A DNA stretch of 64,000 bases from Odontocerum albicorne (Eukaryota; Arthropoda; Insecta; Trichoptera; Odontoceridae), in assembly GCA_949825065.1 (NCBI GenBank), contig OX463859.1, positions 2,639,137 through 2,703,136 of the forward strand, read 5' to 3'. Made by a program: the position numbers and the translations under genes. The number at the start of each line of letters is the position of its first letter. Position 1 is the first letter of the stretch. Of this stretch, positions 32,511 to 43,264 are shown one piece after another. The notes beneath the pieces are model-generated. The model made no database searches and was not told where the DNA came from. It saw only the letters and a program-made list of their open reading frames with translations.

Positions 32511-33349
32511 TACAACGTAAGTGTAATTTTGTGTTGTCCTTTTCCTGATTAAGAATTTTTTTTTGCGATCGATTTTATAATTAATAATGATTTAATAATT
32601 TCAAGACTTATAAATATAAATTTACATTGTTTTATCATTGTAATGAGTGATATAATAATGTAAATTTTAATTTGTCAGTTTATACTATGGAGTACTACAA
32701 ACTTAAAGCTGAAACCTTTGAATTGTGTCATTTAAACTTTGAACCAGAGATCGAGTACATATTTTAAGGACCTGTCTTTGGAACCTTAAGGGTAAGGGTA
32801 ATGTTGTATAAAGTAGTTTATATCAAGTAGGTGAACGTTTCGATACATCTCCTTTTTATACTACTTGTTACAAAATTAACCCTATTTCATCAATGTCTTT
32901 CAATATATATTTGGTAAGTAGATCAGCTTGAAGATGCTCTCTTGGTTTAGAAACATAAGCTTCTTCCAGAGCTTTTCGTGGACCTATTTGGACAAGTAAA
33001 TTATAACGTCAGACATCGTTCCTCCTTAATGGATTCAGTGGTGGTTAAAAGCTGTTTTACGTAAATTTAAAATCAAGGCGCCTTTGAGGTAATACTTGTA
33101 TTACGAAACAGCGCTCTGCAGATCATCGATAGTCTTTTTTTATGGAAGTTGATTTTGTAGATTATTATTTTGTTTAGAAATTAAAAGTAATTGAGAATGA
33201 TTGTTCGAGTCCCAAGTTGGTGCGCCCTTGATCAGAGTTCGTTCTCTAAACGGTGTTATATAAATTGTATTTTTATTATTAATATGCAAATACTTTACTG
33301 TTTCTAAGTCTTAATTTAGATCAACAGTGCTAAAACGTGTTCCTACCAA
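32511..33349. other. No gene seen
   Basis: AT-rich, with no recognised feature. Confidence 0.35.
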
Positions 33350-33730
33350 GAATTGATGATAAACGTATCACTGATTCCAGGTGATTTATCAAGAGAAATC
33401 ATCAGCAAACAGTCGGAAACCTCTGAAGAACAGATCAACAAACCATCGAAAGTGATAAGTAGAGCTCTTCAAGAGGTATATTCATTCATTTCCTACCCCT
33501 TGGGAATTCTACTTGTCACGTTCATGGCTTCTCTCCGTACGTTCCTGCCCTTGTCTTCTAGAACCACCATCATAAGTCAGTTTTGGCGTCAAGTAGTACG
33601 TCTCGAAAGGGTGTGCCTTCAATGGTCTTTGTGACAACCCTTTCAGCGCTCCTACTTACCGTTAGACTGGCTTTATCAGCTGCTTCGGCATCAACAACAA
33701 CCACTTGAATCAACTGGTTCACCATTTTCT
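33350..33730. other. GC-richer stretch with unrecognised frames
   Basis: A 93-residue plus frame (33353-33634, GDLSREIISKQSETSEEQIN) and an opposing minus frame that reads MVNQLIQVVVVDAEAADKAS, then LTVSRSAERVVTK, with its end near 33573. Composition is more gene-like than the flanks, but no family is recognised. It may be a fragment of a gene or of an unknown transposon. Confidence 0.3.
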
Positions 33731-33889
33731 AGATAACTTCATTTAAATGTGTCAATAACAATTTGTTAACGTATACGTTATAATTCATCAAATGTGAAAA
33801 TGCGACAATTGGACAACTCTTTCGGATTTTTGGGATATTTTTAGTTTTAATAGTGAGTTTAGGAGGATTCTTCTTTTGTTGGTTGAATT

Positions 33890-34530
33890 TATACATTTGA
33901 ATTATTAAAAGTTTCACGTGTTTCATGCTAACGTAAAAACTTTTGACAAGATTTTAACGAACTGCCACATTTTTTCTAATTTGTAACAGGATGTATTAAT
34001 TTGTCATTATTGTTAGTTTGTTATAATGTATTTACCTAAATAAATTGATATTTATTAGAATCGAGCCTTATATTGAAGTCGATATAATCGAGCCTTATAT
34101 TGAAATAATTAAAATCACTGAACGTCGTTACAAGGTTGTATTGGGGCAAATTTGTCAACTGTCATAGGACTTACCTAGAGTTTCCGAAGTATAGTAACAT
34201 TATTCAGAAACATCAAACCGAATATGTGATTAATTTGATCCCTTTCTTCCAGAGACGCCAAGAAATGTACTGAGGGAATCCAGTAAGCCAATGAGCCAAT
34301 AACTGTCATGATGCGGTAGATAAATTAATTGCTACGTTTTTCTTATTTTTCAGTGCAATTAGCGGCGAATTTGAACGTCCATTGATTTTCATTTGAATTC
34401 ATGGCATGTATTTGTGTATGCTTTATACATTTGTATTATTAAAAGTTTCATGTGTTTCATAAAACTAACGTAAACTTTTGATAAACATCACATTTGATTT
34501 TAACGAACTGCCACATTTTTGCATATCCAA
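33890..34530 (-). repeat. Repeat R6, copy 2 plus a partial third
   Basis: 33930-34170 is the reverse complement of 24841-25090. The block ttaaaagtttcacgtgtttc with aacgaactgccacatttttt recurs at 34438-34525, giving a partial direct duplication about 530 bp away. Confidence 0.6.
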
Positions 34531-34639
34531 GACAATCCTACACATTGTATCGTTGGTTGAATTTAATTGGTTGTATTTAATATTGTTTTACGTCCTGTGC
34601 TTTACATAATATTTATATTTTCATACGTCATATTGAAAA

Positions 34640-36425
34640 AGATATTTGTATCCAGAAAAATGTATTGTTGAAAGATGTTGATATCTTTATCTTTTGGAAG
34701 ATGTTGATATTTTTATCTTTTGAAAGATGTTGATATCTTTATCTTTTGAAAGATGTTGATAGGACATATATTTTGTATCATAGTTATTACTGTGATATGT
34801 ACAGGACACTTAATTGCAGTATATTTTATAATTGTTGATTGAATTTAATTTATTGAAATTGATTTTTTTTCTTATTATATTATACATTGGAATTTTTAAG
34901 AATCGTATTTTGAAAGATGTATTCAGAAGTATTAGTATTTCCTTTATTGAAAGAAGTTGATACGCTTATTTTGTATTATAACATAGTTATTACTGTGATA
35001 TGTACAGGACATCGTATTGTCGCGTATTTTATCATTGTTGATTGAATTTAATTTATTGAATTTGATTTTTTCTCTTATTATACATTGGTATTCAAAAAAT
35101 CATATTTTGAAAGATGTACCCAGAATTATTAATGTTTTCTTTATTGAAAGACATTGATACGTTTGTTTTGTATTATAGTTATTACTGTGATATATACAGG
35201 ACACTAAATTACTGAATATTTTGTAATTGTTGATTGAATTGAACTTGATTTTTTTTTCTTACAATATATTGGTTTTTAAAAAAATCATATTTCGAAAGAT
35301 GTATTCAGAATTATTAGTATTTTCTTTGTTGAAAGATGTTGATACGCTTATTTTATATTATGTTATAGTTATTACTGTGATATGTTCAGGAAACTAAATT
35401 ACTGTATATTTTATCATTGTTGATTGAATTGAATTTGTTTTTTTTTTCTTACAATACATTGATATTTTTAAGAATCACATTTTGAAAGATGTATTCAGAA
35501 TTAATAGTATTTTCTTTGTTGAAAGTTGTTGATACGCTTCTTTTGTATTATAGTTATTACTGTGATATTTATAGGACACCTTATTACAGTATATTTCGTC
35601 ATTTTCGATTGAATTTGATTGATTGTATTTGGTGTTAACATTTGTGTCAGTTTTTTGTGTCCGTTTTTTTCCAATTTAAAAATGAGCACCAAAAGTAAAA
35701 CAAAATGGTAAAGGTTATACGTCATTCGAAAGAAAATTTTCTGCTCTACAAGATATTGTGTTTGCTTTTACGTTACATATATTATTATTTTTATTACCAG
35801 CCTTCAAAATGAAATATCAAGTAGACAAAAGTGAGCATTTTCGACCCCTCCTTCTGTTCGCGTTCAATCGAGGGAATAAAGCTGCCAAAGCTGCTCGCGA
35901 TATTTGCGAAGTGTACGGTGAAGATGCTACGAATTAAAGGACACCTTGTCGATGGTTTTTGCGTTTCAAAGACGGTAATTTCGACCTGAAAGACATGGAG
36001 CGTTCCGGACGTCCAGTGGACTGCGATGAGGACCGCTTAAACCATATTATTCATGAAGATCCCCTTCAAACCACCGTCGAATTGGCTGAGCAGATAAATT
36101 GTAGTCACATGACTATATACCGCCATCTTAAATTAATGGGAAAAGTCCAGAAGTTCGGAAATATCTTATAGAGCAGAAAATTTTCTTTCGAATGATGTAT
36201 AACCGTTACCATTTTGTTTCACTTTTGGTGCTCATTTTTTAATTTGGAAAAAAACGGACACAACTTATGTTAACACCTAAGATTTGATTTTTCTTCTTAA
36301 TTATTTTTATGCATCATTTTGAAAAATGTATATATCCTCATTTTTTAGTTGAAAGATGTTGATACGTCGCTTGTTATTTTATAATGGTTACTAAGATATT
36401 TATTTATATATTTATAGTACAGCAC
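34640..36425 (+). repeat. Roughly 180-200-bp tandem array, interrupted by mariner 2
   Basis: The landmark ttttgaaagatgtattcaga starts units near 34910, 35108, 35287 and 35479, each followed by gttgatacgctt and tatagttattactgtgatat. A small 27-bp sub-array (gaaagatgttgatatcttta then tcttttg) opens the region at about 34672-34760. After the mariner (35628-36280) the array resumes to about 36425. Confidence 0.8.
35628..36280 (+). mobile_element. Mariner element 2, deletion derivative
   Basis: The right end, reverse-read, is TTAGGTGTTAACATAAG. The left end is a degraded TTTGGTGTTAACA after TA. The start codon context at 35810 encodes MKYQVDKSEHFRPLLLFAFN, then AAKAARDICEVYGEDA and a stop. After this come RWFLRFKDGNFDLKDMERSG and TVELAEQINCSHMTIYRHLK, both parts of the mariner DNA-binding domain. 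The catalytic domain is deleted, so it is not autonomous. Confidence 0.85.
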
Positions 36426-36469
36426 TTTTTATAACAGTAATAATAATAATAAAGAAAAAATCTGGTAGT

Positions 36470-36620
36470 GAGTGATTCATACATTTTTTAAATTTAAAAT
36501 TATTTAAAAGCATTAAAAAGGCGTATACAAGTGTATAAAACTATATCAAAGTGCAATACGGGATCGTTCAAAGTCGGACTGCCCGCACTGCACCAAATTA
36601 GGCATCACACTCTAGATATC
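36470..36620 (+). repeat. Repeat R8, diverged copy
   Basis: The segment gtgcaatacgggatcgttca then aagtcggactgcccgcactg resembles the R8 ends at 56.98 and 62.69 kb. A 20-bp direct repeat (aacggaatcagacagatgta) follows at about 36642-36679. Confidence 0.45.
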
Positions 36621-37274
36621 AGTGTGCAAGAGGATACAGTAACGGAATCAGACAGATGTAACGGAATCAGACAGATGTAGCACGGGGAAAAATACAAGAA
36701 TACATACAGGAAGGGAAGATGCAGATGCAGCAGACACATGACACGCATAGCAACTAATCAAATGTTCACCATCCCTAGAGTTAAAACCTCTTTTGCCCAA
36801 AGGCAATATGCTTATTTGGCTCCCATGACTTACATTGGCGTGCCGAATTCAATAAAGGTAAAGGTAGGAAAACCATTTAGACAGTCGAGCGTGGTTGTTA
36901 TTGTGACAGAATTTTGAGTACTTGGGCTTTCAGGATGAATGGCGTGTGGAAAGAATTTGTATGGACTCGTGAGTATGGGTTTTCTTCTTGTTGTTTTATT
37001 TTTTGTTGTTTTTGTATTTGTGTTTCTGTGTATTTTTTTTTATATTTTTATTCTTATGATTGTGTGCGGTATATTGTGGGATGAATATTTTTGGTATTTC
37101 TGGAGTGGTGATGTGTGAATAATTTAATTTCGCATGATGTTTCCTGTTGTAATTGTCATAGTGTCACTGTTTGTCAGGTTGACGAGAACGTGCAACGGGG
37201 TTTTGTTTTTGTGTAATCGAAAATCAGAAAGAAGTATCGATTTGTTTTTCATGCTAAATATCTTCAGTGAGATA
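36621..37274. other. No gene seen
   Basis: T-rich at 36970-37050, with no recognised coding region. Confidence 0.35.
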
Positions 37275-37420
37275 CAGGCAAAAGCCTAGTTTACTGTGGA
37301 TACGACAAATGAAAGGCAACAAACCCAGATCTATTAAAATTGTATGTCCAAATTAAATTACCTGTTGTTTTTTCGCAAATTGTGTATATTTCTTGTCATG
37401 TGTAATAATAAATAAATAAA
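37275..37420 (+). repeat. Repeat R4, copy 2
   Basis: Near-identical to 30905-31045, with an AATAAATAAATAAA end. Confidence 0.7.
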
Positions 37421-37860
37421 AAATAAAAAAACATAAAAAGACAAAGAAACATTTGTAAATTTATTTAAAAGTTTTTAAGAGATACGCGGGATTACATCTT
37501 AAAGTTCAGATATTCGGATGTGCTTTTTCAGACACTTCTCATAGGTCAATAAATTAAGTTCATAAGACACTGTAGCGTATTCATTATCGATCCAGTGGAG
37601 TCTAGTCGTCTTTTAAGGGAGAATTTGTAAAATTCTTCAATAATTGTCACATAGAAATATGTCTTGCAGCCTGGTCGTTATTTTTGGATCTCGAATGTTA
37701 ATCAATTCCAGAAGTATCGGACAATCGATCATATCAGTCACGACCTTAAAAAGTAGACTTGAACGTATTGTAAACGATGAGTGACATGTATGCGATGTAA
37801 ACGATGAGTAAAACGTAGTGTAAATGATGAGTGATATTTTTCTCTTCTTATTCTACATGT
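37421..37860. other. No gene seen
   Basis: AT-rich. Three short copies of gtaaacgatgagt (the last diverged) lie at about 37770-37835. Confidence 0.35.
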
Positions 37861-38085
37861 GCAAGAGTGTGGGCTGAAAAACATCTGGTGACCCCGTGGC
37901 TGGGCTCCCCCTATATTGGCGGGGTGTATCTTGGACGGGAGGATGTTATTAGATGAGCTCAGACCTTTTGATAGCTTCTGTCTTTAATGTATTCTTTGCA
38001 ATGTATGTGTTCTTGAAGTATATTTAAATATATTATGTACATACTATGTTGCTATCAATAAACCTATATTTATTATTATTATTTA
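37861..38085 (+). repeat. Repeat R9, copy 3
   Basis: Starts gagtgtgggctgaaaaacat, then ctggtgaccccgtggctggg, and ends with AATAAA and an ATT-rich tail, as at 4262-4503. Confidence 0.7.
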
Positions 38086-38129
38086 AACGAGTGTATTAAT
38101 TACAATTTCGTGGAATACCTTACAACCTA

Positions 38130-38301
38130 GTAGTAGGTTTATTGTTATCTGGCAATTAATTCCAACCAATCGGAAAATGTTTAAGAGACCTAAAGTGAAA
38201 ACCAAACTGAACCCTATTTAAAAAAAATATAGTATCAACGTGAATCGAATCACAACCCCGTGTTGGAAGACAGACATCTTGCCAACTAGGCCACGGGGTG
38301 T
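38130..38301 (-). repeat. SINE-A copy
   Basis: Minus strand: ccccgtggcctagttggcaa, then a B box gtgattcgattcacg, and a degraded LINE-A-like tail. Confidence 0.75.
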
Positions 38302-38439
38302 AATTTATTTGGTTAATAGATAAATAAATATCTTCCCTTTCTTTTCGATGGGAATATAAGTTAGAAACTCAGAGTAGACAGGGTAACAGGAGAGTAGAGG
38401 AACAGAGAGAACGGGCACTGATTAATTTAACAATGCGTC

Positions 38440-38640
38440 ACCCCCGCTGTCAGCGCAACGCAGCTCGGCAATTGGACTTCCGGTCTGGCCCGCCCCCGCC
38501 CCCGCACCCTGCCGTAATATGCCCTGCACTAGCGTGACCCGCAGATTTGTCACAAAGGGTCATCGTCGTGTTGTAGTGGCGAACAGCGAACACTCTACAA
38601 CGCATGTGCCCGCATACTTATCAAATGCCTATCAATTTTA
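38440..38640. promoter_or_regulatory. GC-rich island, possible promoter
   Basis: A clearly GC-rich patch in AT-rich DNA. It contains ACTTCCGGT (an ETS-type site) at about 38477 and a double Sp1/KLF-like run, cccgcccccgcccccgc, about 10 bases on. No TATA box or adjoining reading frame was recognised. Direction is unknown. Confidence 0.3.
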
Positions 38641-38904
38641 AGACAGCACGATTAAATAAAAAAACATTTGAACAATTTTCAAGCTCTGCACCAGAAAAAC
38701 ATCAGAAAAAAATTCGTACTCTGCATCGATTAATTCAAGGGAAAATTCAGACTGCATAACTTTAAAAGGAACAGCGGAACAACTTCGGATTTAAAAAGTA
38801 GTGTTATAACCATCGGAAGTATGTGAGGCGTCTTGGCTAAGACATTTTTTTAACCACACACACGTCCGTTGTACCATACCATCAGTCTAACTAACTGAAA
38901 TTAT

Positions 38905-39150
38905 TCCACCTGGAAATAGGAGGTAGAAACACGTGTAAATGGGATTACTGTAATTGGTGGAAAAAGAAAGTATTTTTTTAGAGTCTAAGAATTCCTATTC
39001 TAGAAACACGTCTAAAGGAGGTTTCTGTTATTAGTGGAATAACAAATTAATTTTTAAGAGCCTGGGAATAGGAGATAGAAACACGTGAGAAGGAAATTAC
39101 TGTAATTAGTGGAATAATAAAGTAATTTATTGTTAAATATTCTGAGATAT
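38905..39150 (+). repeat. Three-unit 75-bp tandem repeat with ACACGT
   Basis: Units with gaaacacgtg/gaaacacgtc near 38926, 39004 and 39078, followed by attactgtaattagtggaat. The first and third units keep the full CACGTG palindrome. Confidence 0.75.
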
Positions 39151-39645
39151 TTGTATTTAGTACTATGAATTTAGGCTTTAGTATGAATTTAGGCTCACTA
39201 TAAGATAAACCTGATCTAACTATTGTCACGATGTTGTAAAATTTCTCACGAGCTAGATTTCTCTAACTTCCGTCTTGAAATGGTATTATGTTTTCCGTTA
39301 GCCGGTACACGCCGAGCCAGCCAATAATCTGACCACCCTATTCAGAGATCACGTCTAATGGGCGATCCACCGTATTACGGCCCGCCAACCGGCATGCATG
39401 CGGAGGAAGGTATGTTCCCTCTCCAGTGCATGCATGACGCTCGTTCACCGTCAGGCGGTATCTTTAACGTAACATATTTTGTAACTGGATAGTTCGTTAG
39501 ATACAAAGCAATATTTATCTAAAATATATATGTCACATTTCTATCCAGAATAATAGAACGTTCATAACCATAAAAAATCAACCCACGTGTATTTATTTTA
39601 TAATAAATGATAAAATGTACCATGTAACATTTATTTAAAAACCAG
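39151..39645. other. Unassigned, includes a second GC-richer patch
   Basis: 39300-39470 is GC-richer, with the palindrome gcatgcatgc near 39392 and a further tgcatgcatga near 39427. No reading frame or repeat match was recognised. Confidence 0.3.
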
Positions 39646-39649
39646 TTAG

Positions 39650-40620
39650 TGCTTCATACATTCATCATCATCATCAGCCCGTCTCCATCCAAAGTTGAAC
39701 AAAGGCCTCCCCTCTCCTCCTTCATTCCTCTCTTTCCTGGGCACATCGTTTCCAGTTGCTCCCGGCCACTCTTCTACTGCAGTGTGACCACCGTGTCCGA
39801 GGACGGCCCACACTTCTTCTTCCCTGTATTGGGCGCCACTCCAGCACTCTCTGGGTCCATCTATCATCTGTGCATCTGGCAATGTGTCCCACCCAGTTCC
39901 ACTTCTGAATGGCGACTCTTTCGGCGACATCAGCTACTTTGGTCTGCTGCCTTATACATCTGTAGGAACTACTGTCGTCGCTGAAATATTGTCAACACAC
40001 ACGGTCAACGACCGACGAAACGACCTTTGGATATGTCCAAAGGTCGCATACCAAAACATTGAAATTGTTTACCCACAAATACTATTTACGATACATTCCA
40101 CAGTAGAAAGAGAACGCATCACGCTGTCTCGCCGTTTTCGCCAACAAATTGTCTATCCACAATATTATTTGCGATGTCTGCAATATTTCAATCGACCATC
40201 TATGCACGCACAGAAGCGAGATAAAAATATATTGCGGGCGCACTCCCGCGCCCATTCTTAAATGTATAAATACCCACTTACCGATAAATAAAGCATCATT
40301 AATTATTATTTATTATTCATTGATTCATTCACTCTCTCTTTCCGCATTGCTAATTGACGTATTTTATTTAAATACCAAACAATCAAAATCATCAGCGCGT
40401 CCTTCAAGGACATCTGCTAAACATCCATTGGTTCTTCTATCCCTCAGAGAGATATTTAACATTCTTCTCTCCATGGTCCTCTGCGTCACCATGAGCTTGT
40501 GCATAATCTATTTATTCAGCACCGATGTTTCCAGCCCATATGTTAGCACAGGAAGGAAACAGGAGTCGAATACGGGTTTTTTAAAGATGTCTTGCGTATT
40601 TTGGAGATTTTAGAATAAAG
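39650..40620 (-). pseudogene. LINE-D (RTE-like) reverse transcriptase C-terminus, interrupted
   Basis: The minus strand reads FPVLTYGLET, KLMVTQRTMERRMLNISLRD, then, after an insert, QTKVADVAERVAIQKWNWVG, HIARCTDDRWTQRVLEWRPI, GRRSVGRPRTRWSHCSRRVA, and GSNWKRCAQEREE with a stop. This is the classic C-terminal region of RTE/BovB-like polymerases. The end has the usual ATC/ATG-rich tail (39650-39680). The copy is 5'-truncated, frameshifted and split by 39963-40409. Confidence 0.85.
39963..40409 (+). mobile_element. Insertion of about 447 bp in LINE-D, family unknown
   Basis: LINE-D homology stops and restarts at ACATCTG, which occurs on both sides (39956-39962 and 40410-40416) and could be a 7-bp target duplication. 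The insert contains atgtataaata, then aataaa 19 bases later, an order seen in LTRs. It also holds two internal imperfect repeats (attgtttacccacaaatact / attgtctatccacaatatta). I cannot assign it to a family. Confidence 0.5.
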
Positions 40621-41160
40621 GACATCTTTCCAAATGCAGCCCAGGCTTGGCCTCGTCTTCTCTCAATGTCAGCATCTTTATTCTCCTTACCCAGTCTTGC
40701 TTCATACATTATAAAAGATAAACTTGAAAACAATACTAAAATAATAATGAATGGACAATTTATATAACGCCATTTAGAGAGTAAACGAGTATATAAATAC
40801 TCGTATACAAACACAAATTAAGTGTACGGATAGAAAGATAGTAACTGCAACTATTAGATCAGATACTTCCCTACATCTGCATATATTCAGAAAAAAACAT
40901 ATTTGGTAAGAAAACAACAGAAAACTTACCAAGGGAAGATGAACTACAAAGATAATTTTGTAAGTCTTCTGCTTTACATGTAGGTGTAATGCATGTGTGT
41001 AGTGTTCACATACTGTCATAATTTTTTATTAGACCTCCATAAAAGGGTTGTATTTATAACAATTACAATAAAAAACAAGTGTTACGAGTATATAAGCAAT
41101 GTCTAAATAAAAAATTAGCAAGGTGATCGATGCCAAAGAGGAGGAAAAGAGGATTTATTT
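40621..41160. other. No gene seen
   Basis: 40621-40710 may continue LINE-D (agcccaggcttggcctcgtc). The rest is AT-rich. Confidence 0.35.
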
Positions 41161-41342
41161 CACCTGGCGTGTTTATTGCCATGTGGCAATCTCTTCCAAC
41201 CAACCAGAAAGATGTTTTAATGGGCCCTAAGTGAAAACCAGACTGGAATTCCATTTCAATAAATCTGTATTCCAGCGGGGATCGAACCCGCAACCTCCGT
41301 ATCGGCAGACAAGCCTCTTACCACCAGGCTACGGAGGTCGTC
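41161..41342 (-). repeat. SINE-A copy, well preserved
   Basis: Minus strand: gacctccgtagcctggtggt then aagaggct as A-box region, B box cgggttcgatccccg, the middle ccagtctggttttcactta, and the tail ggttggaagagattgccaca then tggcaataaacacgccagg. This is one of the best preserved copies. Confidence 0.9.
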
Positions 41343-41410
41343 ATTTACGTTACGTGCTATGATTTTTAGTGCGCTTTTTGAAGTAGGTGATTCGAATTTT
41401 TTTTTCTTAT

Positions 41411-41564
41411 TTCACCTGGCGAGCTTATTGCCATGTGGCAATCTCTTCCAACCAACCAGAAAGACGTTTTAATGGGCCCTAAGTGAAAACCAGACTGGAA
41501 TTCCATTAAAAAAAAACTGGATTCCAACGGGGATCGAACCCGCAACCTCCGGATCGGTAGACAA
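41411..41564 (-). repeat. SINE-A copy, 5'-truncated
   Basis: Nearly identical to 41161-41342 and in the same orientation, but the A-box end is lost after ggatcggtagacaaag. Confidence 0.85.
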
Positions 41565-41844
41565 AGAATTTTGTATTATATGGTAGCAGGTTCCAGAGTA
41601 TAACAGCATGGGCAATAAAATATATCTGAAAAAAAGTTCCGTTGGAATGTAACGCGAGTCCGTGATCGGAAAAAGTTTGTACATTTTACTGATTTAAAAA
41701 TTCCCTTTACAGTAGTAAAATAGCAAAGTTAGAATTAATGTTCCGAAATCAATGGTCATCGTGATTGAAAAATGTGAAAGGAAAAATAAATGCGAAACAT
41801 GCGTGAGCTATGAAATATAATCAAATATTAATTGAACAAGGAAT

Positions 41845-42085
41845 AAAAACGACAAATAAAACATATATACAGAGCAAATGTGAAAAGAAGGCATGGTAGA
41901 GGAAGGCCAAGAGAAGTATGATTGGATCTCATGTTCTGAAAGAAGGAAACTATAAAAGTCAAAGAATCATGGGAGATGTATGAAAATGTATATACGAGTA
42001 TATATAGAAAAGGCGAAAGATATGTATCGCAATATTGAAGTCTGGGGCTCTCCTACCCCAATAGGGAAAGGGCGTGATGGTACGA
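41845..42085 (+). pseudogene. LINE-B 3' end fragment
   Basis: Encodes TYIQSKCEKKAW, a stop, then KAKRSMIG, corresponding to QIYSANVSGRRGR...RKVWLD in the 45.1-kb copy. It ends ctctcctaccccaataggga then aagggcgtgatgg. Confidence 0.7.
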
Positions 42086-42089
42086 GTGT

Positions 42090-43264
42090 GTATGTAAAGT
42101 TCGAAACAGCATTAAAAAGTTTTGTATTAATAAATTTTGCGGCAGGCCGATTATGATAACTTTTAAACCAGAGTGAATACAATAAGAACAACGAGCTTTC
42201 TTCGAAGAACCGAAATGAGACTCACATAAATAGTGTCAGAAACTTTTACATACGACAGACCTAGAACACAGGTGAAATACAATGTACTGACTTGACTACG
42301 TAGATAGGATGGGAAGTGAGAGAATTTCATACATAGCGGCACACGAGTTCCCCACAGGACGGATGGATCCCCACAAGAAGATGGCCAACTAAAATGTTGA
42401 GAAACAGCTGTTGCTCTACACCCAAGCAAGAATTTTCGCTGCATAAAAAACAAATAATGAAAACATTTTCACAATAATATCCTCAAATTCCAAATGTATC
42501 GACAACACCAGATGTATATCGTATCAGAACAGAAAGATGAACTGTGTCGACAATGGGATTTCCTTTCAGCAGGAGTTCTTCTGAACACAGTCGACTAGCC
42601 TTCAGATGCGACATGGATTGAATGCCGTTACACATGAGTAGAGTTGGATCTCCTGTACCAATTTTCAGACCTGATATTATGCTATATTATGCTATAAATA
42701 CGAAATAAAATTACTCAAGATAAAATATATCATTACACTTTCTAGCGAAACACATTTACCACACCTTAAAAAGGATACCGTACGGTGCGTAAATTAAGAA
42801 CGACAGGACTCGCTAGCTTCGATTTTTCAATCACTTAAGATAAATTTACCGTTCCTGATCGTTCACATCTGGAATCGAAATCCACGCGAATTTCCCTCGT
42901 GAACAAATAACAAGTTAAAGTGGATGTTGAAAGGATCGTCGGTTCCTGCAGCCCAGACGAGCAGATATATCAGACGAGGAGCTGGTGATAATGGGAACTG
43001 CCTGAATGGGTCCAGCCAATGAAGGCTGATTGAATGAATGGGCCCGCTGCGCGCTGCCTACCCCAATAGGCCGCTTGATTGCTTCTACTCTCCACACAGC
43101 AGCGTCCATCCGGCAGCGGCCGTGATATATCCAGTTGGAATCAATCACCGTTGTGGGGTAACCATTTCATGTTCTACATTAGAGGGTACTGTTATGATAA
43201 TCGAATCAATAATCTCCAAAGGGTTCAGTCTTATGTACGTCTTCAGATCTATTGACTAATTCGA
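42090..43264. other. No gene established
   Basis: 42930-43160 is GC-richer, with overlapping frames on both strands (plus 43038-43259, minus 42915-43148). Neither has a recognisable domain. It could be an exon or an unknown repeat. The rest is AT-rich. Confidence 0.3.
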
